Source of the DNA: Chitinivorax sp. B
Lineage (GTDB): Bacteria; Pseudomonadota; Gammaproteobacteria; Burkholderiales; SCOH01
Reading direction: 5' to 3'
DNA length: 64,000 nucleotides
NCBI RefSeq assembly: GCF_005503445.1
Contig: NZ_SCOH01000005.1
Location: forward strand, 1 to 64,000
In this document: positions 26,125 through 35,315 of the stretch, in pieces
Layout of the letters: every line of letters begins with the position of its first letter
How positions within the stretch are numbered: position 1 is the first letter of the stretch
Translations under genes and position numbers: made by a program
The notes under the pieces: generated by a model
What the model was told of the DNA's origin: nothing
Databases searched by the model: none
Seen by the model: only the letters and a program-made list of their open reading frames with translations

Positions 26125-27081
26125 TCAACAAAGCAAGGATGCGGCTGTCCCCTCAGCAACCGGATTGACAATCGACTCAATCTGCGAAAGCAGCCACTGC
26201 AAGGCCGGATCACTGTCACGCGTGGCATGCCATGACATCGACACGGTAAACGACGGTAGCGGAATAGGAACGGGGCTGACCTGCAAACCCAAGTTGTTTT
26301 GCCAAAGTGTACCCAACACGGCCGGCACCGTCGCCAGCACTGAAGATTGTTGCAATATGGCAGGCAAGGCGGCGAAATGCGGCGTAGAAAAGGCAACTCG
26401 GCGACTTAAACCACGTTGTGCCAATTCGTTATCGACCACACCATGGAATGCTCCCCGATAGCTGACCAGCAAATGCGTGTGCTGCACGTATTGCGGCAGC
26501 GTGATCGGACTGGCGCTGCCCAGTTGCCGGGCGTCATACACACAGCAATAACCCATCGTCTTCAACGGCCTCATCCGCATCCAGCCTGGGCCTGTTGTGC
26601 ATACTGCAATACCGGCATCCATCTCCTTCTTTTCCAGCATGTCGATAGTCTGGTATGGGCCACTCGTCTTGACTGCAATCCGGATATGGGGCGCAGTGGC
26701 CTGCAAACGGGCAAACAGCAATGGCATCAACCAGATGTCTATCCAGTCTGGCATTCCAAGTGTGAAAGTTCGTTCATCACATGCCGGATCAAAGACCACG
26801 GGCTCAAACAGTGCCGACTGCAACTGGCCGATTGCCGGGGCAATGGCAGCTTCCAGCATCAGTGCCTTGGCCGTGGGCTGCATGCCTTGTGCAGTGCGTA
26901 CCAACAGCCCATCGTCAAATAGTTCGCGCAGGCGCGCCAAGGCGCCACTGACTGCGGGTTGGCCAAGATGCAGCTTGTCTGCAGCCCGCGATACGCTGCG
27001 TTCTCGCATCAACACCAGAAAGGTGACCAACAGATTCAGGTCGACCCCTCTGAAATCTCTTTCAATGATATTCACTATCAA
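26125..27081 (-). CDS. LysR family transcriptional regulator
   Basis: 318 residues. The helix-turn-helix is clear (DLNLLVTFLVLMRERSVSRAADKLHLGQPAVSGALARLRELFDDGLLVRTAQGMQPT), followed by the two-lobe effector domain (FTLGMPDWIDIWLMPLLFARLQATAPHIRIAVK, DAGIAVCTTGPGWMRMRPLKTMGYCCVYD). It is divergent from the MBL-fold hydrolase gene with about 110 bases between, which suggests that it controls that gene. The protein is of the NodD/PcpR-like length class. The effector is unknown. Confidence 0.93.
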   Translation of the reverse strand: MIVNIIERDFRGVDLNLLVTFLVLMRERSVSRAADKLHLGQPAVSGALARLRELFDDGLLVRTAQGMQPTAKALMLEAAIAPAIGQLQSALFEPVVFDPACDERTFTLGMPDWIDIWLMPLLFARLQATAPHIRIAVKTSGPYQTIDMLEKKEMDAGIAVCTTGPGWMRMRPLKTMGYCCVYDARQLGSASPITLPQYVQHTHLLVSYRGAFHGVVDNELAQRGLSRRVAFSTPHFAALPAILQQSSVLATVPAVLGTLWQNNLGLQVSPVPIPLPSFTVSMSWHATRDSDPALQWLLSQIESIVNPVAEGTAASLLC

Positions 27082-27192
27082 ACCAATCGATTTGAATGAT
27101 ATTAGCCATTATTGGATCATGGCAATCCACGCAGCGCAACCAGTCCAGGCTTGGTGCTGCAGCAGATTGCACCCCAACCATACTCGATAAGG

Positions 27193-28191
27193 ATGAATCC
27201 CGTGTCCATCTTCAAAACCATTCGGTCCCGCGCTATGTTGCTGAGCCAACTGTCAGCACTGGCAATAGGTAGCACACTGCTGACCACACCGTCAGCGCAA
27301 GCTGTGCCACCCCAGGTCAAAACGCAGGCACCGGGTTATTACCGCATGATGCTGGGTGATTTCGAGATCACCGCCTTGCTGGATGGCACAGTGACACTCC
27401 CTATTCATACCCTGCTGACCAACACCACGCCTGCCGAGGTCGAAAAGCGTCTGGCAGGTGAATTCCTCAAGCCCCAGCTCGAAACGTCGATCAATGCCTA
27501 CCTGATTCATACCGGATCGCGGTTGATCTTGGTCGACACGGGAGCCGGTGTCTTTTTTGGCGAGAAAGGGGGGGGGCAGTTGCTGACCAGCCTGAAGGCG
27601 GCTGGATACCAACCGGAAGACATTGATACAGTGCTGCTTACCCACATTCATGGCGATCATTCGGGTGGATTGACCTTGTCGGGCGAAGCATCCTTCCCGA
27701 ATGCAACCGTGTATGTAGACCAACACGAGGCTGATTTCTGGCTGAACCCAGCCAACGAGGCGAGTGCCGCAGCCAATCAAAAGGCCGGGTTCGCCACCGC
27801 TGCAACATTGTTCGCCCCCTATCTGGCAGCGGGCAAGGTCAAGACCTTTCAAGGAAACACCCAGTTGTTCCCAGGTATTCGTACGGTGTCCAGCTATGGA
27901 CATACCCCAGGCCACAGCTTCTATGCGATCGAAAGCCAGGGGCAGCAGCTTCAGCTTTGGGGTGACTTACTTCATGTCAAGGATGTGCAATTTGCATCCC
28001 CATCGGTCACCATTCGTTTCGATGTGGATTCACCCGCCGCAGCGCAGCAACGCCAGAAGGCCTTTGCCAATGCGGCAAAACAAGGCTATTGGGTCGGTGC
28101 TGCCCATATTTCCTTCCCTGGCATAGGCCATGTACGCAAGTCAGGTAACGGGTATGCCTGGGTACCCGCCAATTACAGTCTGCCGCGATAA
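27193..28191 (+). CDS. Secreted MBL-fold metallohydrolase
   Basis: 332 residues. A signal peptide runs to about residue 38 (LLSQLSALAIGSTLLTTPSAQA), so the enzyme is periplasmic. The metallo-beta-lactamase fold is shown by NAYLIHTGSRLILVDTGAG, the metal site LLTHIHGDHSGGL (H-x-H-x-D-H), a second metal His in GHTPGHSFYAIE, an Asp in LWGDLLH and the final His in VGAAHISFPGIGH. The domain organisation is like that of AHL lactonase/MBL hydrolases of the AiiA-like group. The ATG at 27193 has AAGG directly against it; a GTG at 27202 is better spaced from AAGGA and may be the real start. It is divergent from the LysR gene. Confidence 0.88.
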   Translation: MNPVSIFKTIRSRAMLLSQLSALAIGSTLLTTPSAQAVPPQVKTQAPGYYRMMLGDFEITALLDGTVTLPIHTLLTNTTPAEVEKRLAGEFLKPQLETSINAYLIHTGSRLILVDTGAGVFFGEKGGGQLLTSLKAAGYQPEDIDTVLLTHIHGDHSGGLTLSGEASFPNATVYVDQHEADFWLNPANEASAAANQKAGFATAATLFAPYLAAGKVKTFQGNTQLFPGIRTVSSYGHTPGHSFYAIESQGQQLQLWGDLLHVKDVQFASPSVTIRFDVDSPAAAQQRQKAFANAAKQGYWVGAAHISFPGIGHVRKSGNGYAWVPANYSLPR

Positions 28192-28209
28192 CCCTTGTGA
28201 CATGATCTT

Positions 28210-28236
28210 GGTGGTAGCCAAACAACAGCTACCACC
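28210..28236 (+). terminator. Hairpin after the MBL-fold gene
   Basis: A 9-bp perfect stem (GGTGGTAGC with GCTACCACC, nine-base loop) begins 18 bases after the stop. No U-run follows, so it is a weak terminator or an mRNA-end hairpin. Confidence 0.4.
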
Positions 28237-28452
28237 GATCATTCAGTAATCGGCACATTGGCACAAGGGCCATTTGCCAGCATCTGCAAGTCACACAGTC
28301 GGTCGCCATGCCGATCTGATTGCATGACGGCCAATCATGGGTAATTGACCCAATCATCCGAGGTCGCTCACAATTTCCCAACAGGATGCGAAAGATTGAT
28401 CTGAACAGGCTGCATACGATGCTGGGTATCCCATGTTGATGAAAGCCAACCC

Positions 28453-30026
28453 ATGCGTAATGCGCTTACCAGCCTTACCTTACCCATGTTGCTGATGTTG
28501 ACCGCTTGTGACAATGACACCAGCAGCCAATCCACCGATTACTCGACAGCCATCGCACAACTGCAGCAATCGATTCGCCAGAACATGGCCACCCACCAGG
28601 TCACCGACCTGACTGTAGCACTGGTCAACGATCAACGAGGGTGGCGTGCCGGCTTTGGCAGTGCCGATACAAGCCAGTGACGCCGGATATGGCATTCCAG
28701 GTGGTATCGGTTGCCAAGATATTTACCACCATAGCCATCAGCAATTGGCCGAACAAGGGAAGTTGCCACTGGACACCCCACTCAATTCAGTGCTGCTGAT
28801 ATTTCACGTCCAATCCCGGTTTCTGCCACACCAGAGCAGGCAGATACCAACGTTACCTTGCGGCGTATCATGACCCACCGCGCTGGCTCCCTGAGGCTTA
28901 TCTTGCCGGCACCCATCTGCCACTGGCCAGCTTGGCCACCCGTACCAGCGGTACCTGGCTGGCAGCCCCACTGGACATGATGCACGCCTACTCGAATCTG
29001 GGGTTCAGTTTGCTGGGCGCTGCGGTGCAGCAAGTGGCAGGCAGGCGGTTTGAAGATCAGATGCGGGAGGCGATCTTCCAGCCACTCAACATTTCGCATC
29101 ACATCAGAGATGCAGCCTTGGTTGGCACAAGGCCATGCCGATGGCAAACCTGCAGACGAATCTGATGACGGCACCAGCTTGATGCCCACCGGCGGGATGT
29201 GGGCCAGCGCCAATGACTTGGCTCGCTTCGCGCACATGATCTTTGCCGATGGCACGCTGGATGGCAGACGCATCTTGCGCCCGGCAAGCCTAGCGCAGAT
29301 GTTCACGATACAGAATCCGGGCACCCCTTATGACATTGACTGCAGCATGGGCTTGGCATGGATGCTCGCCGCATGTGGTGACGCCCCCTTCGCGGCAGAT
29401 GAACTGATTGCCCAACATGGTGGCGACCAGGATCTGTTCCATGCGCAGATGGTCCTGCTGCCCAAGCGAAAACTGGCCGCCATCACATTGACCAACTCGA
29501 AAGATAGCGGTGAAGTGGCCGGCCCACTGGCATACCAGGCAGCACGCCTGATGTTGACGGCCCAAACGGGCAAACCGATACCGCAACCGACTCATCCCAC
29601 ACCGCAACTATCCCCGCCCACCAAGGCCGACCGTCAACGCTTTACCGGCATCTACACGATGATCGGGTTAGGCAATGCCAAGATTCACACCCAGGGGGAT
29701 GAGTTGCACTTTGCACTTGGGGGAAAAGACCTGGTGCTGATGCGTGATCAAAATGGTTGCAGCCCCGACACCAGTCCCTCCTCAACTGACTTGCCGGAGA
29801 GCTTGGCCAACCTGCGACTGACCCTACGCGAACTGGATGGACATCATGTATTGATAGGGCAAAACAACGTCAGTACCCGCATCATGGGTGAACGGCTATT
29901 GTCTGTTGCAATCCCGCCAGAATGGGCTGCCATGATCGGTACATACACCACTATTGATCCCGACAGTGGCTCATCCAACCCGATCAACATTTTCGTGACA
30001 CAGCTGGATGCAGGGAGTATCGACAC
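28453..30026 (+). pseudogene. Decayed serine hydrolase (beta-lactamase/PBP4* family) lipoprotein
   Basis: The reading begins with a lipoprotein signal (MRNALTSLTLPMLLMLTACDND) but hits a stop at 28680. The protein can be followed in other frames: SVAK (the S-x-x-K nucleophile motif) in FQVVSVAKIFTTIAI, then QLAEQGKLPLDTPL, then TLRRIMTHRAGSL, then YSNLGFSLLGAAVQQVAGRRFEDQM (Y-x-N motif), then after about 29120 a long intact stretch SLMPTGGMWASANDLARFAHMIF to AQHGGDQDLF. At least four frameshifts are needed, so the gene is dead. At its 3' end it runs in frame into histidine-kinase sequence. Confidence 0.8.
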
Positions 30027-30405
30027 GATTCAGGTCGACCTGAAATTCATGGCACGCGCGGTCATCAACCTGTTGCTCAATGGCATTCGGCATGCCATTG
30101 AGCAACAGGTCAATTTATCCCTGCATCAACTACCTGATCGCATGGAGCTGCATGTGGATGACGATGCCCCCCGGCGTACCAGAGGACGACCGGGTACGTA
30201 TTTTTTCGCCCTTTGTACATTTGGACACCAGCCGTACCCGCAGTACGGGGGCATCGGGCTTGGGTTAGCTATTGTCAAACGCATCGCCATCGGACACGAA
30301 GGCAGCGTCATTGTCCGAACAGCCCCACTGGAGGGCGCTTCCTTCATTCTGAGTTGGCCATTGCCGCCGTCAGTCAACCCACCATGCCAGATCCAAACTG
30401 CTTGA
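30027..30405 (+). pseudogene. Histidine-kinase C-terminal fragment fused to the decayed hydrolase
   Basis: From about 30030 the frame reads VDLKFMARAVINLLLNGIRHA, the N-box of a HATPase_c domain, and ends GLGLAIVKRIAIGHEGSVIVRTAPLEGASFILSWPLP, the G2-box region and domain end. Between them the correct sequence lies in another frame (PEDDRVRIFSPFVHLDTSRTRSTG), so two compensating frameshifts are present. No dimerisation domain, sensor or response regulator precedes it. It is a remnant joined to the serine-hydrolase remnant by a deletion. The end overlaps the 3' end of the convergent PAS-GGDEF-EAL gene by 32 bases. Confidence 0.7.
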
Positions 30406-33400
30406 TCGACAACCAGGGTTTGGTGTTGTACCACATGGCACACCATTGCGGGAACAGCTCGGGCGGCATCGGCTTGGCAATGCCGTAGCCTTGAGCATGG
30501 TGGCAGCCTAGTTGGCATAACCTCGAACCGTGCTCCAGCGTCTCGACCCCTTCGGCAATCACTTGGCGGTTGAACACCGATGCCAACAGAATGACCCCTT
30601 CAACAATACCCAGATCATCTTCGTCGGTCAGCATGTCACGTACAAAGCTTTGATCGATCTTCAAGGTATCGACAGGTAACTTCCGGAGGTAGGTCAATGA
30701 TGAATAGCCGGTGCCAAAGTCATCCAACGCAAAGTGCACACCTAACTTCCTACAATTGAGTAATACGTCGATCGCCTGATCAACATCAGCAATTGCCGCA
30801 CTTTCCAAGACTTCCAGCTCCAGATTGGATGGCAACACGGTGGGGTATTGGTTCAAGACCGTTTGCAAATATTCACCAAATGGCGGTGTCAGCAAGTGAT
30901 TGGCACTGATGTTGACGCTGACACACACCGTCAGTTGTTGCGTCAGCCAACTTGCCAGTTGAGCCATCGCCTGCTTGATCACCCATTCGCCGAATGCCAC
31001 TTCCAAACTACTACCATAGATATGTGGCAAGAATTCGGCCGGTGAAACCAAGCCCCGTTCCGGATGCTGCCAACGGATCAATGCTTCGGCCCCAATGATG
31101 GTGCCATTCAACAGATCCACCTTTGGCTGGTAATACAGTGTGAATTCATTATTATCCAGTGCAACCCGCAACAGCTCCATGTAACGCCGGCGAGTCTGCG
31201 CCTTGCGATCACTTTCCGGGTCAAACAGCTGGAAGCGATTCTTGCCGGCCTCTTTGGCCTGATACATGGCTTGATCAGCATGGCGTAGCAAAGTATCAGG
31301 GTCAGCATTGTCGTCGGGATACAGGCTGACGCCAATGCTGCCTGACACGCGAAACACTAAGTCTCCATAACCCACCTCGGTGTTGATGGCTGCCAGCACA
31401 CGCTCCAGAATCAGCGTGCACTCCTCTGGAGAATCAATGTCGGATAGCAACAGCACAAACTCGTCCCCACCCAGACGAGCCAGGGTGTCATCAGCCCGCA
31501 TGATCGCCTTCAGGTTCTCGGTCACGCCGATCAACAATTGATCACCTGCTTCATGGCCGTATTGATCGTTGACTGCCTTGAAGCCATCCAGATCAAGAAA
31601 GCAGACAGCACAGGTTTTGCCACTGCGTGTTGCCCGCACAATTGATTGATTCAATCTGTCGGATAACAGGCGACGATTGGGTACACCTGTCAACGGATCA
31701 AAGTTGGCCACCCGGTCCAGCTCTGCCTCATGCGCTTTCAACTGACTGATATCGGAAAAAATACCGATGTAGTGCTGTATGTCGCCTTTCGAATCACGCA
31801 CAGCTGATATCGACAGCAACTCGGCGTACAACTCGCCATTCTTGCGCTTGTTCCAGATTTCCCCACGCCAGAAATCGCGCCGCTGCACCGAATCCCACAT
31901 GTCTATATAGAACTGCTCCCCCTGCTGGCCGGAAGACAGAATACGAGGCGTCTGACCGACTGCTTCTTCTGCACTGAATCCAGTAATACGGGTAAAGGCG
32001 GCATTGACCTTGGTAATCACCTTATCCGGATCAGCCACGATAATGCCTTCGTAGCTGTTGTCGAACACCACCGAGGCCAACTGCTGCGCCTGTTCCAACC
32101 GTTTGCGCTCAGTGATGTCAGTATGCGTACCTGACATCATCAACGGCCTGCCAGCACCATCCCACTCCACCACTTTGCCCCGCATCAACACCCAACACCA
32201 ATCACCAGCCTTGGTCCGGCACCGGGTTTCAGCTTCCACGCTACCAATGTCTCCGGCAAGGTGACGCTTGATGGTTGCCTTGATGGCAGCAAAATCATCT
32301 GGGTGAATGATATCCGGCCAATGCTCAAACGATACGTCCACCTCCCCTGGTGCATAACCCATCATCCGTAACCAGCGATCGCTTCCCTGAAAGTCATCAG
32401 TCTGCACGTTCCAGTCCCAATAACCCTGATCCGCGCCTTCGATCACGCGTTCCAGCTGCTGCTCCCGCTCCCGCAATGCCCTTTCCGCCCATTTCTGTTC
32501 GGTCAAATCGCGGCCGAATACCATGTAACGCCCATCGTTCATTCGTTCGGTGGTCAACTCAACAACGATGTGATGGCCATCGGCACAGCTCAGTGACCAC
32601 TCACGACGGATATACCGCTCTTGGTCCAGCAATGATACGTGTTCGGCAAACGCGGTCTGATTGTCCGCTGCCAGCAAGTCACCAAACGCCATGTACATAA
32701 GGTTATCGGCCTGATAACCCGTCATCCGGCACGCTGCCGGGTTGGCAAACAGCACACGTAATCCATGATCCATCAACCAGATCGCATCCCCTGCTTCATT
32801 CAACACGAACCGCAGATCATCATCCGTCCGCTTCCGCTCAGAGATATCAGACAACGAGCCAACCAAGCGTAACGGTTTGCCCGATGCATCCCTGGCGACC
32901 ACACGCCCCCGGCCCAATATCCATTTTGTTTCTCCGTGCCCGCTCACCATGCGGAACGTAAACTCAAGTTGCGGGGTGACTCCGTTGAGATGCGACTCAA
33001 GGCTAGCCATCACGCTGGCAAGATCATCGGGGTGAACCAGTCGCTGAAAAGCCGCCAGATCACCGGCATCGTGCTCCGGCGCATATCCAGTGACCTCAAA
33101 ATACCGTGATGACCGATATATCTCACCAGTGACCAGATCCCAGTCCCAAAAACCATCACTGGTTGCATCAACCACCAACTGCAATCGCTCTTCGCTGGCC
33201 TTCAGCTGCAAAGCCATCTGTTTACGTTCGGTGATATCCAGCACGGTACCTTGCAACTTGACAATTTCCCCCTGCTCGCCACGCATGGCATCGCCTCGGG
33301 CAGTAATCCACCGGGTACTGCCATCGGGCCGCACGACTTCGGCATCGCATGCATAGGATGTACCTTCGGTGAGACAGCGTTCGATGGCTTCCGCCAACTG

Positions 33401-34651
33401 GTTGCGACTTTCTTCACTGAAATACTGCATCACCTCCGGATAACGAAGTGGTGGCAAGGTCGGATTCAACCCAAAGATCAGATAAACCTCTTCCGACCAT
33501 TTGTGTATATCGGTCTGTAAATACCATTCCCAACTTCCCAACCCCGCGAGCCACTGCACCAATCTCAATGAAGCCTCGCTGCTTCTCAAGGCCTCTTCCT
33601 TCGCTTGTAGTGCTGTCACATCACGAGAAATGCCAAACAGGCCACATGACTTGCCGAAACGATCGAATACCGGCCCCTTGGTAACCAGAAACACCAACGA
33701 CTGGCCACCTTGAAACGAGAGATGTTCGAGATGGGTCTGCACCCGGCCTGCAGCCAGGACTGCCTGATCTTTTTCACGCAATTGTCGGGCAGAGGACTCG
33801 TCAAACAATGCCTCGTCATTCAAACCGAGAATCGCCTTACGAGAACGGCCCGTGAAAGCCGCCCCTGCGTCATTCACCATCAAATACCTTCCTTGCAGAT
33901 CTTTCACAAAAACTGCATCGGATGTACCCGATACGATGGCCTCCAGCAGATGATGACTGGTTTCCTGCCTGGCGATTGAACGCCACAACAAACCGCTCAA
34001 CAGGCTCACGGCGATACCGTTGCCACACAGAAACAGCCACTGCAACTGCAATACCGGGTCGCTTTCCAACATATGTAGATGTGGCTCAATAGCAAAATCG
34101 ATCCCGATTACCGCGATGGCAGTGGCTAGCAATCCAGGCCCTACCCCACCGATCAGCGCACTGAGGATGATCGGAAACATGAATACAATCATCATCGGGC
34201 GTTCAGCCACATTGTCAGACATGCTCAGTCGGAACATCAGTGTAAGCAGCGTCACCACAATGGCAAAAACATAGACCATCCCCTGCAACCAGCGGTTACG
34301 CCGTTTGCCAAAGAAGGAGTCGCTTCCCACCAGGCCAGCATCGCTGCGTTCAGTGGGTGGTACCGACAACAAAGCCACCAAGAACATTGCTGCACTCACC
34401 ACCACGAAAAGTGCACCTTTCATCGTGGACAACCAGACGATTGAACCCTTGTCAGGTAACCGCGCAAGCAATTGGTCGGAGAAATAGATCCAGGTCAATG
34501 CCAACAACACGTAGCTGGTAACGGCGAACACAATAAAGCAGGCTCGGGCTGAAGGTCGACGTGGTAGATGTCGGTTCATGAAGAGCATTAACCTCCAAGC
34601 CGAGTCGATATCGGGCAACTCGTTGTTGCCGGGCGCTTGAGGGGCGGGCAA
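30374..34651 (-). CDS. Large membrane PAS-rich GGDEF-EAL protein
   Basis: 1425 residues from a TTG with AGGAG seven bases upstream; an ATG 66 bases downstream (34585), behind GGAGG, is a possible alternative. The N-terminal 230 residues hold several membrane helices (FIVFAVTSYVLLALTWIYFSD, MKGALFVVVSAAMFLVALLS, MVYVFAIVVTLLTLMF, FMFPIILSALIGGVGPGLLATAIAVIGIDFA, a MASE/DUF4118-like sensor). About six PAS/PAC units follow, with linkers such as ITERKQ and ISERKR. The GGDEF domain (about 1000-1160) is intact (LARLGGDEFVLLLSD), and the EAL domain keeps GAEALIRWQHP, DDFGTGYSSLTYLRKLP, LKIDQSFV and VIAEGVE. Both synthesis and breakdown of c-di-GMP are possible. It is monocistronic and probably responds to several signals. 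Confidence 0.92.
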   Translation of the reverse strand: MPAPQAPGNNELPDIDSAWRLMLFMNRHLPRRPSARACFIVFAVTSYVLLALTWIYFSDQLLARLPDKGSIVWLSTMKGALFVVVSAAMFLVALLSVPPTERSDAGLVGSDSFFGKRRNRWLQGMVYVFAIVVTLLTLMFRLSMSDNVAERPMMIVFMFPIILSALIGGVGPGLLATAIAVIGIDFAIEPHLHMLESDPVLQLQWLFLCGNGIAVSLLSGLLWRSIARQETSHHLLEAIVSGTSDAVFVKDLQGRYLMVNDAGAAFTGRSRKAILGLNDEALFDESSARQLREKDQAVLAAGRVQTHLEHLSFQGGQSLVFLVTKGPVFDRFGKSCGLFGISRDVTALQAKEEALRSSEASLRLVQWLAGLGSWEWYLQTDIHKWSEEVYLIFGLNPTLPPLRYPEVMQYFSEESRNQLAEAIERCLTEGTSYACDAEVVRPDGSTRWITARGDAMRGEQGEIVKLQGTVLDITERKQMALQLKASEERLQLVVDATSDGFWDWDLVTGEIYRSSRYFEVTGYAPEHDAGDLAAFQRLVHPDDLASVMASLESHLNGVTPQLEFTFRMVSGHGETKWILGRGRVVARDASGKPLRLVGSLSDISERKRTDDDLRFVLNEAGDAIWLMDHGLRVLFANPAACRMTGYQADNLMYMAFGDLLAADNQTAFAEHVSLLDQERYIRREWSLSCADGHHIVVELTTERMNDGRYMVFGRDLTEQKWAERALREREQQLERVIEGADQGYWDWNVQTDDFQGSDRWLRMMGYAPGEVDVSFEHWPDIIHPDDFAAIKATIKRHLAGDIGSVEAETRCRTKAGDWCWVLMRGKVVEWDGAGRPLMMSGTHTDITERKRLEQAQQLASVVFDNSYEGIIVADPDKVITKVNAAFTRITGFSAEEAVGQTPRILSSGQQGEQFYIDMWDSVQRRDFWRGEIWNKRKNGELYAELLSISAVRDSKGDIQHYIGIFSDISQLKAHEAELDRVANFDPLTGVPNRRLLSDRLNQSIVRATRSGKTCAVCFLDLDGFKAVNDQYGHEAGDQLLIGVTENLKAIMRADDTLARLGGDEFVLLLSDIDSPEECTLILERVLAAINTEVGYGDLVFRVSGSIGVSLYPDDNADPDTLLRHADQAMYQAKEAGKNRFQLFDPESDRKAQTRRRYMELLRVALDNNEFTLYYQPKVDLLNGTIIGAEALIRWQHPERGLVSPAEFLPHIYGSSLEVAFGEWVIKQAMAQLASWLTQQLTVCVSVNISANHLLTPPFGEYLQTVLNQYPTVLPSNLELEVLESAAIADVDQAIDVLLNCRKLGVHFALDDFGTGYSSLTYLRKLPVDTLKIDQSFVRDMLTDEDDLGIVEGVILLASVFNRQVIAEGVETLEHGSRLCQLGCHHAQGYGIAKPMPPELFPQWCAMWYNTKPWLSIKQFGSGMVG

Positions 34652-34959
34652 TACCGTACTCCTGTTACCTGGCCTTCATCCAATCAGGCAGCCCTGACGA
34701 CACATTTCATTCAGGAAAATCACGGCATCAACAGGCTGACGTGAACATTTTGTCATCATCGGGTCTTGTACAGCTGTTCGTTCCTCACCCGTTGAATCGA
34801 TGGTCTTCTTGACGTTATAGTCAAGATGCCTGCCATTGACAGCCGGCATCCTGTTGCTCCCGTCAGTGCAAACATCATCACCAGTCACCAACCTGCACTC
34901 ATCGATTGGTCAACATTCACACGTTTTTAATGCACTATCCCGGCAACCACACGCACCAC

Positions 34960-34969
34960 TTGTATACAA
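34960..34969. promoter_or_regulatory. Palindrome TTGTATACAA, copy 1
   Basis: Perfect 10-base palindrome of the kind bound by FCD-type GntR repressors (T-x-GT-xx-AC-x-A core). A second identical copy lies 165 bases to the right. Confidence 0.4.
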
Positions 34970-35107
34970 AAACTCACCCGGTTTTAGCCAGAAAACACGA
35001 CTATCACACTGATTTCAGCCAAACCAGTCACACCTTCCTGCGCTTTCCTCAGTAAAATCAAAATCCATCCGAGGCTACATACACACACCACTGCACATGT
35101 TTGCGGT

Positions 35108-35135
35108 TGCGTGGTCTCTAATTTTGTATACAATC
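35108..35135 (+). promoter_or_regulatory. Candidate promoter of the small RNA, overlapping palindrome copy 2
   Basis: TTGCGT (35108-35113), a 16-base spacer and TACAAT (35130-35135). The -10 box lies inside the second perfect TTGTATACAA palindrome (35125-35134), so a bound repressor would block the promoter. Start of transcription would be near 35142. Confidence 0.4.
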
Positions 35136-35141
35136 AGCAAA

Positions 35142-35282
35142 AACAACACAACGAACACCCGAGGTAAGCACGCGGTAGATAAGGCAAGTCAGCAGCAGCC
35201 ATCGACAGAGTGGCGCGATTGACCATAAGCCACCGCAGTCAGCACGCCATGACGATTGCACACGTCATGGCGTTTTTGTTTT
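35142..35282 (+). ncRNA. Candidate small RNA of about 140 nt
   Basis: There is a promoter-like sequence upstream and a strong rho-independent terminator at the end, with no credible ORF or ribosome site between. The neighbouring protein gene to the right reads toward it, so the terminator does not belong to a known gene on this strand. I do not recognise a riboswitch or known RNA family in it. Confidence 0.4.
35245..35282 (+). terminator. Strong plus-strand terminator
   Basis: A 10-bp perfect stem (CGCCATGACG with CGTCATGGCG, eight-base loop) is followed by TTTTTGTTTT. No plus-strand protein gene precedes it, which points to an RNA gene upstream. Confidence 0.85.
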
Positions 35283-35315
35283 CTAGTTCAGGGAAATGAA
35301 CAATTTGGACGAAGC

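Larger units (their letters stand above)
34652..35315. other. Intergenic region holding a candidate small RNA
   Basis: About 660 bases without a protein gene. The right part contains a promoter-like sequence, two TTGTATACAA palindromes and a strong terminator, listed separately. The left part (34652-34950) shows nothing recognisable. Confidence 0.5.

Noticed and set aside
29050-30405. Intact 451-residue protein call
   Set aside because: It joins the end of a serine hydrolase with a histidine-kinase fragment and starts out of the natural frame; treated as pseudogene.
34676-34891. 71-codon minus-strand ORF upstream of the large PAS-GGDEF-EAL gene
   Set aside because: No domain, no ribosome site and no recognisable pattern.
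35142-35282. c-di-GMP riboswitch beside a c-di-GMP enzyme gene
   Set aside because: The conserved GEMM core sequences are not present and the candidate RNA ends in its own terminator, facing a convergent gene.
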